From Clostridiales bacterium (lineage in GTDB: Bacteria; Bacillota; Clostridia; Oscillospirales; Oscillospiraceae), in contig SFEX01000029.1 in the NCBI GenBank assembly GCA_004557075.1, positions 1-22,126 of the forward strand: DNA of 22,126 nucleotides. The letters are read 5' to 3'. The translations under genes were made by a program, and so were the position numbers. Below, one piece after another: positions 13,257-20,178 of this stretch (the first letter of the stretch is position 1; each line of letters starts with the position of its first letter). The notes beneath the pieces are model-generated. The model worked only from the letters and a program-made list of their open reading frames with translations, made no database searches and was not told the DNA's origin.

Positions 13257-14729
13257 CTATTTACTTAACTTTTCAGCACCTATGCGAATTCTGCGCAGAG
13301 TTTCATCCTTGCCGAGGATGCGGCAGATCTCCACCGCGCCGCCGGGCGTTACCGCCTTGCCGGCCACGGCGATGCGCACCGGCCACATGACCTTCGCGTT
13401 CTTGCACTCGCACTGCGCCGCCATATCGGTCATCGCGCCGAGGATGCTCTCGTCGCTCCAGTCCTCAATCGCCTCGAACACGGGCAGCATCCTATTGAGC
13501 ATCTCAAGCGAACCTGCCTCGTCGGTCTTGGACTTCTTGTGGACATAAAGCGAGGTGTCGTAATCGGGCAGCTCATCGAAAAAGTCGAGCTTTTCCGGGA
13601 TATCCGACAGCACCTCCGTGCGCTGCTGGAGCAGGGCGGCGATCGCCGCGGGGTCGATGTCGGGTTTTTTCACCGCTTGGCGTATAAACGGCTCGGCGGC
13701 GGCGGCAAAGTCCTCGGGGCTCATGGCGCGGATATATTCGCTGTTAAAATACTTGAGCTTTTCCACGTCGAAGATCGCGGGCGATTTGGATATTCCCTTT
13801 ATCTCAAACACCTCCGCGAGCTCGGGGAGGGAGAATATCTCCCGCTCGCCGCCGGGGCTCCAGCCCAGCAGGGCGACGTAGTTTACAACGGCGTCCGTGA
13901 GATAGCCCTGCGCGATGAGATCCTCATACGAGGGGTCGCCGTGGCGCTTGCTCATCTTATTGTGCGCATCGCGCATGACAGGCGAGCAGTGGACATACGC
14001 CGGTACGTCCCAGCCGAAGCTGCGGTAGAGCAGATCGTACTTCGGCGCCGAGGACAGATACTCCGAGCCGCGCACGACGTGGGTTATGCCCATGAGGTGG
14101 TCGTCGATGACGTTCGCGAAGTTATAGGTTGGCAGACCGTCGCGCTTTATGAGCACCTGATCGTCGAGCGTTGAATTTTCGACCGTGATATCGCCGAATA
14201 TCTCGTCGTGGAAGGTCGTTGTGCCGCCCTCGGGTATCTTCTGGCGGATAACGTAGGCTTCCCCGCTCGCTGCGCGCTCATCGCTCTCGACGCGGCTGAG
14301 GCTGCGGCAGGGGTCGGCGGCTTTCTCAAAGCCCTCGCCCTCGGCGTCCGATTTTTCGCAGAAGCAGCGGTAGGCGCAGCCCTTTTCAATTAGCAGGTCT
14401 GCGTATTCCTTGTAAAGCCCACGGCGCTCGGTCTGGATATACGGGCCGACGGGGCCTCCGACATCCGGACCCTCGTCGTGGTCAAGCCCGCACTCGGCGA
14501 GGGTGCGATAGATGACCTCCACGGCGCCGTCAACATAGCGCTCCTGGTCGGTGTCCTCGATGCGCAGGATGAACTTGCCGCCCTTATTTCGGGCGATGAG
14601 CCATGTGTAGAGCGCGGTTCTGAGGTTTCCGACGTGCATATATCCCGTGGGGCTGGGGGCAAAGCGGGTACGCGTTCCGCCCTTGGGAATGCGCGCTTCC
14701 TGCTCGGCGTACCAATTCATATCTTTCAT
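13257..14729 (-). CDS. gltX: Glutamyl-tRNA synthetase
   Basis: A 490-residue class I aminoacyl-tRNA synthetase that charges tRNA-Glu (and possibly tRNA-Gln, for later amidation). The N-terminal TRFAPSPTGYMHVGNLRTAL contains the HIGH-type motif (H32-V-G-N) and the family's glutamate pocket; RIEDTDQERYV, the CFC cysteines near residue 124, YNFANVIDDHLMGITHVVRG and the KMSKRHG loop follow. The C-terminal anticodon-binding helical domain is complete. ATG 14729 is preferred (GGAGGA at 14735-14740, five bases away); upstream codons in frame extend into the ribosome binding site. A sigma-A promoter lies 36 bases before the start. No T-box leader was seen, so amino-acid-starvation control by that route is unlikely. 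Confidence 0.97.
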   Translation of the reverse strand: MKDMNWYAEQEARIPKGGTRTRFAPSPTGYMHVGNLRTALYTWLIARNKGGKFILRIEDTDQERYVDGAVEVIYRTLAECGLDHDEGPDVGGPVGPYIQTERRGLYKEYADLLIEKGCAYRCFCEKSDAEGEGFEKAADPCRSLSRVESDERAASGEAYVIRQKIPEGGTTTFHDEIFGDITVENSTLDDQVLIKRDGLPTYNFANVIDDHLMGITHVVRGSEYLSSAPKYDLLYRSFGWDVPAYVHCSPVMRDAHNKMSKRHGDPSYEDLIAQGYLTDAVVNYVALLGWSPGGEREIFSLPELAEVFEIKGISKSPAIFDVEKLKYFNSEYIRAMSPEDFAAAAEPFIRQAVKKPDIDPAAIAALLQQRTEVLSDIPEKLDFFDELPDYDTSLYVHKKSKTDEAGSLEMLNRMLPVFEAIEDWSDESILGAMTDMAAQCECKNAKVMWPVRIAVAGKAVTPGGAVEICRILGKDETLRRIRIGAEKLSK

Positions 14730-14765
14730 ACTGTTCCTCCAAATCACTGTACGACTTTATTATAT

Positions 14766-14794
14766 AGTGTAATTTGGATTTTCCCTGTTGTCAA
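14766..14794 (-). promoter_or_regulatory. Sigma-A promoter of gltX
   Basis: On the minus strand TTGACA and TACACT are separated by 17 bases; a TATAAT nearby is too far from the -35 box. Confidence 0.7.
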
Positions 14795-14830
14795 GAGACA
14801 GTTAAAATGGTACAATGCTATTTTAGATAT

Positions 14831-15101
14831 AAGCATAAGGCGAGCATAGGAACCCGCCTCTGCAAAGCATTTTTGCCCTTTCTCTGCGTTATCGTCCTTG
14901 AAATACGCCAGTATTCCTGTGTCCTCTGCCTTGATAAAGAACAAAAACTCATTTGCAGAGGTCGAAGATTTTTAAGCGAGAGAGTGTTGGTACAGGCAAG
15001 GCTTTGCGATTGAGGAAGGCTGTCGCCTTGTGATTGAGCGAAACGCAGCCTGTGCCGGCAATATCCGCTTAAAAACGGATTCCTATGCTCGCCTTATGCT
15101 T
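14831..15101. mobile_element. 271-bp MITE-like element with perfect 22-bp terminal inverted repeats
   Basis: The ends 14831-14852 (AAGCATAAGGCGAGCATAGG...) and 15080-15101 are exact reverse complements over 22 bases. Inside, CCTCTGCAAA (14857-14866) and TTTGCAGAGG (14952-14961) are a second inverted pair, and ATCCG/CGGAT near 15063-15080 makes a small hairpin next to the right end. There is no open reading frame with a ribosome binding site in it. No target-site duplication is evident. It fills the space between the divergent gltX and trpS genes and ends 30 bases before the trpS start codon, so trpS must be transcribed from within it or from its right edge. Confidence 0.7.
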
Positions 15102-15131
15102 GTCACTATTACTATAGGAGTGTAAATATAC

Positions 15132-16145
15132 ATGGAAAACGAAGCGAAGAAAAAAATAATGCTCTCCGGCATCCAGCCCTCCGGCGATCTGCACCTTGGC
15201 AACTATTTGGGCGCTGTGAAAAACTGGGGCGCGAGAGCCGATGAGTTTGACTGCTACTACTTTATGGCCGATCTCCACACCCTCACGGTGCGCCAGAACC
15301 CCGCGGAGCTGCGCCGCCGCTCGCTCGAGCAGCTTGCGCAGTACATCGCCTGCGGCCTCGACCCCGAGAAGAACACCCTGTTTATCCAGAGCCACGTCCA
15401 CGAGCACGCGGAGCTTGGCTGGATACTCAACTGCTACACCATGTTCGGCGAGCTGAGCCGCATGACCCAGTTCAAGGACAAGAGCGCGAAAAATGCCGAC
15501 AACATAAACGGCGGCCTGTTCACCTACCCCAGCCTCATGGCGGCCGATATCCTGCTGTATCAGGCAGACTACGTCCCCGTCGGGGAGGATCAGCGCCAGC
15601 ACTGCGAGCTGACCCGCGATATTGCCGTGCGCTTCAACAACATCTACGGCGATGTGTTCAAGGTGCCCGAGGCGTACATCCCCAAGGCCGGCGCAAGGGT
15701 CATGGGACTGGGAAATCCGACGGCGAAGATGAGCAAGTCCGACCCCAACGGCTGCGTGTTCCTAATGGAAAAGCCCGAGGACATCGCCCGCAAGTTTAAG
15801 CGCGCCATAACCGATTCCGATACCGAGCGCTGCGTGCGCTTTGACCCGGAAAACAAGCCCGGCGTTTCAAACCTCATGAACATCTACGCCGCCGTCACCG
15901 GCAAGACCCTTGACGAGATCGAGCGCGAGTTTGACGGTGCAGGCTACGGCGCATTCAAGCCCGCCGTGGGCGATGCCGTTATCGAGACGCTTCGTCCAAT
16001 ACGCGAGGAGGCGCAGCGCCTGCTTGCCGACAAGGCGTATTTGCAGCAGGTCTACACCGAGGGCGCGCAGAAGGCGAGCTTCATTGCCCGAAAAACGCTG
16101 CGAAAGGTCTATAAAAAGGTAGGGCTTGTGGAAAAGCCCTTCTGA
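15132..16145 (+). CDS. trpS: Tryptophanyl-tRNA synthetase
   Basis: A 337-residue class I synthetase charging tRNA-Trp, of normal bacterial length. Diagnostic motifs are SGIQPSGDLHLGNYLGAV with the HIGH-type H21-L-G-N, the MADLHTLT segment, the tryptophan-pocket region FTYPSLMAADILLYQ, VPVGEDQRQHCELTRDIAVRFN, and the KMSKS loop at 199-203. AGGAG at 15116-15120 is 11 bases from the ATG, a slightly long spacing. No T-box (GGTGG...ACC...GCG) or trp attenuator was found upstream; the upstream sequence is the MITE-like element. tagO starts 34 bases after its stop codon with no terminator between, so the three genes to wecB may be one transcript. Confidence 0.97.
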   Translation: MENEAKKKIMLSGIQPSGDLHLGNYLGAVKNWGARADEFDCYYFMADLHTLTVRQNPAELRRRSLEQLAQYIACGLDPEKNTLFIQSHVHEHAELGWILNCYTMFGELSRMTQFKDKSAKNADNINGGLFTYPSLMAADILLYQADYVPVGEDQRQHCELTRDIAVRFNNIYGDVFKVPEAYIPKAGARVMGLGNPTAKMSKSDPNGCVFLMEKPEDIARKFKRAITDSDTERCVRFDPENKPGVSNLMNIYAAVTGKTLDEIEREFDGAGYGAFKPAVGDAVIETLRPIREEAQRLLADKAYLQQVYTEGAQKASFIARKTLRKVYKKVGLVEKPF

Positions 16146-16179
16146 TAATTAAATTCACCTGTCCCCGGAGATATAAAAA

Positions 16180-17289
16180 ATGGCTATTTTCAATTTAGAC
16201 GTCTGGAAAGATATAATCCTCGCCCTTGCCGTCGCTTTCGTGATATCGTTCGCCGCAACGCCCGTGGTGCGTTCCTTTGCTACAAAGGTCGGCGCAATTG
16301 ACATTCCCGATAATAAAAGGCACATCCACAAGCAGCCTATCCCCCGCATGGGCGGGCTTGCCATCTTCATCGGCTTCCTGCTCTCGGTGCTGCTGTTTGC
16401 GAATATCACGCCCCAGGTGCGCGGCATCCTTCTCGGCGCCATACTCATCGTCGTTGTCGGCGCTATCGACGACGTCATGAACCTCAACGCGTGGCTTAAA
16501 TTCTGCGTGCAGATCGTCGCGGCGGTCATCGCCGTGCTCTCGGGCGTTATCATCAACGTCGTGTCAAACCCGCTGCTCATAACGGGCGAGCAGGCCATAA
16601 CCGTCGGCATCCTCGCGGTGCCGGTGACGATACTCTGGATAGTCGGCGTGACAAACTCCGTCAACCTCATCGACGGGCTTGACGGGCTTGCCTGCGGCGT
16701 GTCCGCCATAGCCTCGATGTCGATGCTCGTGGTGTCCATGCTCGTATCGAATGCCAATGCCAACGTTGCCGTGATACTCGCCGCGCTGTGCGGCGGCTGC
16801 CTCGGCTTCATCCCATATAACCTCAACCCCGCGAAAATATTCATGGGCGATACCGGCGCGCTGCTGCTCGGCTATATCCTCGCAACGGCATCGGTAATCG
16901 GCATGTTCAAATTCTATGCCATCGTGACCTTCATCCTGCCCGTGCTCGCGCTGGCCGTGCCGCTTTCGGACACCATCTTCGCCTTCACCCGCCGCATTCT
17001 CCACGGGCAAAGCCCCTTCCACGCCGACCGCGGGCATTTCCACCACAAGCTGCTGGACATGGGATTGAGCCAGAAGCAGGCGGTCGCCGTGCTGTACGCG
17101 GTGTCCGCGATCCTCGGCCTCACGGCCGTGCTGCTGACATCGTCAGGGCCTGTCAGGATAGTTGTTGCCGTCATCGCCTTCGCCATTGCCGTGTGCGTGT
17201 GGCTTTTCGTGTTCCGCAATAACAAGAGCATCCATATCCCGCACCGCGACGCCGGCTCCGCGAAAGAAAGCGAGGAAGAAAGTGAGTAA
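16180..17289 (+). CDS. tagO: Undecaprenyl-phosphate GlcNAc-1-phosphate transferase (TagO/WecA family)
   Basis: A 369-residue polytopic membrane enzyme of the MraY/WecA superfamily, with about ten to eleven helices. It transfers a sugar phosphate, usually GlcNAc-1-P, from UDP-sugar to undecaprenyl phosphate, the first step of wall teichoic acid and related polymers. Visible motifs: DIPDNKRHIHKQPIPRMGG near 41-59, the magnesium-binding DD at 97-98, NLIDGLDG (162-169), FMGDTG with D224, and the cytoplasmic HADRGHFHH (281-289), which marks the WecA/TagO branch rather than MraY. The start has CGGAG nine bases upstream. The 3' end overlaps wecB by eight bases, so both products are made together and should feed the same wall-polymer pathway. 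Confidence 0.93.
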   Translation: MAIFNLDVWKDIILALAVAFVISFAATPVVRSFATKVGAIDIPDNKRHIHKQPIPRMGGLAIFIGFLLSVLLFANITPQVRGILLGAILIVVVGAIDDVMNLNAWLKFCVQIVAAVIAVLSGVIINVVSNPLLITGEQAITVGILAVPVTILWIVGVTNSVNLIDGLDGLACGVSAIASMSMLVVSMLVSNANANVAVILAALCGGCLGFIPYNLNPAKIFMGDTGALLLGYILATASVIGMFKFYAIVTFILPVLALAVPLSDTIFAFTRRILHGQSPFHADRGHFHHKLLDMGLSQKQAVAVLYAVSAILGLTAVLLTSSGPVRIVVAVIAFAIAVCVWLFVFRNNKSIHIPHRDAGSAKESEEESE

Positions 17290-18427
17290 ACTCAAGGTAA
17301 TGTCAGTTTTCGGCACAAGGCCGGAGGCCATCAAAATGGCTCCGCTTGCGCTCGAGCTGGGCAAACGTGAAAATATAGAAAGCCTTATCTGCGTCACCGC
17401 GCAGCACAGGGAAATGCTCGATTCGGTCATGCGCTGCTTCGGCCTGCGCGCCGACTTCGACCTGAATATCATGGGTAAAAACCAGACCCTCACCGACGTG
17501 ACCGTCAAAGCGCTCAAGGGGCTTGAGGGCTGTTTTGCCGAGGCAAAGCCCGATCTCGTGCTTGTCCATGGCGACACCAGTACGACCTTTTCCGCCGCGC
17601 TCGCCGCGTTTTACGCAAAGATCCCCGTCGGCCACGTCGAGGCGGGGCTGCGCACCTACGACCGCTACAGCCCGTTTCCCGAGGAGATGAACCGCTGTCT
17701 CGTCGGCAGGCTCGCCACGCTGCACTTCGCGCCGACGTCGAAAAATGCCGAAAACCTGCGCGCCGAGGCCGTGACGGGCGACATCTTCGTCACCGGCAAC
17801 ACGGTCATCGACGCGATGAAATACACCATCGGCGACGGGGAGTTTACGTCCCCGGAGCTGCGCGCACTCGACCTGTCGGGGCGCGTTGTCGCCATGACCT
17901 GCCATCGCAGGGAAAATTACGGCGAGCCGATGGAGAATATCTTCTCGGCCGTGCGTGAGATCGCCGAAGCGCGGCCTGATATCGAGGTCGTGTACCCCGT
18001 TCACATGTCGCCCGTTGTGCGCAGCGCCGCGCACGGCATCCTCGACGGGCAGAGGAATATCCACCTGATCGAGCCGCTCGACGCGATGGATATGCACAGG
18101 CTCATGAGCCGCAGCTTCATGGTGATGACAGACTCCGGCGGCATACAGGAGGAGGCCCCCTCGCTGGGCAAGCCTGTGCTCGTGCTCCGGCGGGAGACCG
18201 AGCGCCCCGAGGCTGTTGCGGCGGGCACGGTCAAGCTCTCGGGCGTTGACAGAGCAGATATCGTCCGCGACGCGCTGGAGCTTTTGGACAGTGAGAGTGC
18301 GTATGAGCGCATGGCGCGCGCCGTCAACCCCTACGGCGACGGCGAAGCCTGCCGACGCATCGCCGACGCGATAGAGTTTAACGCCGGGCTCAGAGCCACC
18401 CCGCCCGATAATTTTAGCCCGCGTTAA
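17282..18427 (+). CDS. wecB: UDP-N-acetylglucosamine 2-epimerase (non-hydrolysing)
   Basis: A 381-residue GT-B-fold cytosolic enzyme that interconverts UDP-GlcNAc and UDP-ManNAc, the donor for the second sugar of wall teichoic acid linkage units and other polymers. Conserved segments are complete and in order: VFGTRPEAIKMAPL (9-22), VTAQHR, VHGDTSTTF, GHVEAGLRT, PFPEEMNR, VTGNTVIDA, TCHRREN, TDSGGIQEEAP and LRRETERPEA. The start is a GTG at 17282, inside the last codons of tagO, with GAGGAA four bases upstream; family members begin xxKxKVMxVFGTRPE, which agrees. A later ATG at 17300 would remove the first strand. An unrelated 40-codon extension to 17162 is discarded. The gene is followed by a composite copy of the CCCGACCGGT repeat. 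Confidence 0.95.
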   Translation: MSKLKVMSVFGTRPEAIKMAPLALELGKRENIESLICVTAQHREMLDSVMRCFGLRADFDLNIMGKNQTLTDVTVKALKGLEGCFAEAKPDLVLVHGDTSTTFSAALAAFYAKIPVGHVEAGLRTYDRYSPFPEEMNRCLVGRLATLHFAPTSKNAENLRAEAVTGDIFVTGNTVIDAMKYTIGDGEFTSPELRALDLSGRVVAMTCHRRENYGEPMENIFSAVREIAEARPDIEVVYPVHMSPVVRSAAHGILDGQRNIHLIEPLDAMDMHRLMSRSFMVMTDSGGIQEEAPSLGKPVLVLRRETERPEAVAAGTVKLSGVDRADIVRDALELLDSESAYERMARAVNPYGDGEACRRIADAIEFNAGLRATPPDNFSPR

Positions 18428-18440
18428 GATTTTCCCCTGT

Positions 18441-18525
18441 CGTTGCAACGCTTTAAGCGGTCGATTTTGCGGCGTCACGCCCGGTCGGGCACCGGCAATA
18501 TAGATTACCCAAAGCGTAGCAACGG
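18441..18525 (+). repeat. CCCGACCGGT-family repeat, copy E, with inverted ends (3' of wecB)
   Basis: The copy lies 13 bases after wecB. Its left end CGTTGCAACGCTTT (18441-18454) and right end AAAGCGTAGCAACG (18511-18524) are inverted repeats with one mismatch, and both match the left end of other copies. The middle carries a diverged core (CCCGGTCGGGCACCGG). It looks like two element halves joined head to head. Confidence 0.6.
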
Positions 18526-18557
18526 ATAAAAAAGTCTTCCCCTTGAGGGGAAGGCTT
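18526..18557 (-). terminator. Intrinsic terminator of the three-gene minus-strand operon
   Basis: On the minus strand AAGCCTTCCCC, a four-base loop and GGGGAAGACTT (one G-T pair) are followed by a run of Ts. It lies downstream of the gene ending at 18670, with repeat copy F between. On the plus strand there is no T tract, so it would not stop wecB transcription well. Confidence 0.7.
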
Positions 18558-18582
18558 GACGAGGTCTAAGCTCTTCTGTTTC

Positions 18583-18667
18583 TAATTAAACCCGCGAGTG
18601 CAATAACGATTACAACAAATCTTACCGGTCGAGAACTGTAGTAACGACTATTTGAAGCGTAGCAACG
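18583..18667 (-). repeat. CCCGACCGGT intergenic repeat, copy F (3' of 109-aa gene)
   Basis: Read on the minus strand it begins CCGTTGCTACGCTTCAAATA two bases after the stop codon at 18670, then TTCTCGACCGGTAAGATT and TTGCACTCGCGGG, ending TTTAATTA. It has the orientation of the preceding gene and is closest to copy A. The arms around the core pair at seven of eight positions. Confidence 0.8.
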
Positions 18668-18669
18668 GT

Positions 18670-18999
18670 TTAAAAAAGGTACATGGCACCCATTATTATC
18701 AGGAGTTCCTTATCGCCGCTCTCGCGGTACATGAGGTACAGGATAAGGATAAGCAGCAGATCCTCTGTCTCCAGCTCGCCGAGCTTTTTCGGCAGGTCGC
18801 CTAAGATCGGCAGCTTTTGCAGCGATAGGCCGCTCTGCCGCGGCGCATTGCGCGAAGGCTGGGGTTGAGGCGCGCCGCCGCGTTTGGGCTGCATCGCATT
18901 GCCGCCGCTCCTGCCCGACGGATTGGGGTTTCGGGAGGGCGGCTCCTGTATTTTCTCGGCGCGGCTGCCGTTGCCGCGGTAACGGTTATACGTCGCCAT
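18670..18999 (-). CDS. Conserved clostridial-type protein of unknown function, 109 aa
   Basis: Function unknown. Residues 1-55 are a disordered, basic, Pro/Gln/Arg/Gly-rich region (NRYRGNGSRAEK, KRGGAPQPQPSR). Residues about 78-109 form two short hydrophobic stretches split by a charged turn (EDLLLILILYLMY, RESGDKE, LLIIMGAMYLF), a pattern I associate from memory with short clostridial proteins of unknown role. The start is at 18999, with GGAGGC seven bases upstream. The ORF overlaps the preceding gene by 14 bases and is the last of three. The hydrophobic end could sit at a membrane or in a protein core. A spore or envelope role is possible but unproven. Confidence 0.65.
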   Translation of the reverse strand: MATYNRYRGNGSRAEKIQEPPSRNPNPSGRSGGNAMQPKRGGAPQPQPSRNAPRQSGLSLQKLPILGDLPKKLGELETEDLLLILILYLMYRESGDKELLIIMGAMYLF

Positions 19000-19318
19000 C
19001 GTCACTGCCTCCAAACTCGCCCGCCGCAAGCTCCGCCAGCCCGGCCAGACGCGCGATCTTCATCGCCCTGTCCATCTTGCTGCGCCTTCTTTCGGACAGA
19101 TACGGCTTCATGGCCTCCAGCAGCTTTTCGTCCTTGCTGCTCCTGCCCCCGCCGCTCATGAGTCCGCTTATTTTTTTCAGCATCCCGGCGTCGGGCACGG
19201 GCACGTTCTCCTGCTCAGGTTCTCCGCCGCCCATGAGCGATTTCGCGAAGCCCGCAAACCGCTCCATCTCTTTCGGGTCGTTCAGCAGCTTATTGAGCTT
19301 ATCCTCAAAATCGCTCAT
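18986..19318 (-). CDS. Conserved protein of unknown function, 110 aa, middle gene of the cluster
   Basis: Function unknown. The protein opens MSDFEDKLNKLLNDPKEMER, has a Gly-rich linker, a Met/Gly-rich stretch (GMLKKISGLMSGGG), a helical segment LLEAMKPYLSERRRSKMDRA, and an acidic Gly/Asp tail. This order (short N-terminal helix, linker, KPYLS-type helix) resembles conserved but uncharacterised Oscillospiraceae proteins as I recall them. No signal peptide or membrane helix is evident. The Shine-Dalgarno GAGGTGA at 19326-19332 includes the stop codon of the upstream gene, so the two are translationally coupled; the 3' end overlaps the next gene by 14 bases. Confidence 0.7.
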   Translation of the reverse strand: MSDFEDKLNKLLNDPKEMERFAGFAKSLMGGGEPEQENVPVPDAGMLKKISGLMSGGGRSSKDEKLLEAMKPYLSERRRSKMDRAMKIARLAGLAELAAGEFGGSDDGDV

Positions 19319-19329
19319 GGCCTTTCACC

Positions 19330-19566
19330 TCACTCCATAGCCTTTTTGAGGCTTTCGGCAAGCCTCTTGCCCTCATCGGTGGAAAGTACGCCGCGCAGTA
19401 TGTTTTGCAGCGCCGCCATATCGCCGCTTTTGGCGGCTTTTTGGACGGCCTCGGAATCAACCATGCGGCTGACGGCCTTGCCGTCGGCGGAGTCGGCGAG
19501 GCTCTTGAGCTTATCGCTCTTGCCGCTTTTGCTGAGCTGCTCGCCCAGCTTTTCCAGATCATTCAT
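19330..19566 (-). CDS. Small helical protein of unknown function, 78 aa, first gene of the cluster
   Basis: Function unknown. The 78 residues are almost entirely helical and charged: MNDLEKLGEQLSKSGKSDKL, a DSADGKAVSRMVD segment, AVQKAAKSGDMAALQNILRG and a final TDEGKRLAESLKKAME helix. No cysteine, membrane helix or signal peptide. GGTGA lies six bases before the ATG. Its stop codon is inside the Shine-Dalgarno sequence of the next gene, making a three-gene unit with 18986-19318 and 18670-18999. It diverges from the YfcE phosphodiesterase gene, with 48 bases between the start codons; no promoter with both boxes could be identified there. Confidence 0.7.
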   Translation of the reverse strand: MNDLEKLGEQLSKSGKSDKLKSLADSADGKAVSRMVDSEAVQKAAKSGDMAALQNILRGVLSTDEGKRLAESLKKAME

Positions 19567-19614
19567 AAACTATCACCCGATCTATTATATTCACGCGCTG
19601 CGCGGAGGTTTACT

Positions 19615-20097
19615 ATGAAGTCTATGAAAATTGCCGTTTTTTCCGATACTCACGGCTCGTCGCGGGGCATGATAAACGCCGTCGCGGAATATATGCCCGA
19701 CCAGATAATCCACCTCGGCGACGGTATGCGTGACACGGATGAGCTGGAGGATAACTTCCCCGAGATCCCCATCTGCCGCGTCCCCGGCAACTGCGACCGC
19801 GATTTTGAGAGCGATGATGATTACAAGGTCGTGCGCCTGGGACCCGTAAAGGCGTTTATCACCCACGGCCACCGCTACCGCGTGCGCGGCGGCAAGCTCG
19901 ATGTGCTGCTGTACGCGGCACAGTGCTGCGACTGTCAGATCGCAATGTTCGGCCACACACACCGCGCGGTGTTCGACCAGATAGGCGGGATGTTCGTCCT
20001 TAACCCCGGCTCCTCCGGAAGCGGCGCGGACAGATCGTGGGCAAAGCTCGAGATATCCCCCGACGGGGAGATAAGCTGTGAAATTTGCAGTATCTAA
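19615..20097 (+). CDS. YfcE/MJ0936-type metallophosphodiesterase
   Basis: A 160-residue calcineurin-like phosphoesterase. All metal and catalytic motifs are present: SDTHG (D11, H13), LGDGMRDTDE (D36), PGNCD (N59), THGHRYRVR (H84) and GHTH (113-116), followed by the NPGSSG signature. It hydrolyses phosphodiesters such as cyclic or bis-nitrophenyl substrates in tested relatives; the natural substrate is unknown. Cytosolic. ATG 19615 is chosen since GGAGG is six bases upstream and residue 1 is just before the first strand; an in-frame extension to 19405 runs antisense through the neighbouring gene. In many Firmicutes a yfcE-like gene follows rph and an ITPase gene; that context is absent here. 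Confidence 0.92.
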   Translation: MKSMKIAVFSDTHGSSRGMINAVAEYMPDQIIHLGDGMRDTDELEDNFPEIPICRVPGNCDRDFESDDDYKVVRLGPVKAFITHGHRYRVRGGKLDVLLYAAQCCDCQIAMFGHTHRAVFDQIGGMFVLNPGSSGSGADRSWAKLEISPDGEISCEICSI

Positions 20098-20178
20098 AGT
20101 TAGTTTACAAAAAAGTATAGATTATGCCACTCAATGGTATTAATATAGAAGAATAATCAAAAATTCAGGAGACACATC

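Noticed and set aside
14730..15131. T-box leader for gltX or trpS
   Set aside because: No GGTGG/ACC...GCG T-box motif or stem I specifier loop is visible; the region holds a promoter and the MITE-like element.
17303..18478. A 391-codon minus-strand open frame opposite wecB
   Set aside because: wecB is certain from motifs throughout; the antisense translation has no recognisable domain and results from GC-rich codon bias.
20100..20160. Promoter for the ppiC-like gene (TTTACA, TAATAT)
   Set aside because: AT-rich, but no pair of boxes has acceptable sequence and a 16-18 base spacing, so no site is annotated.
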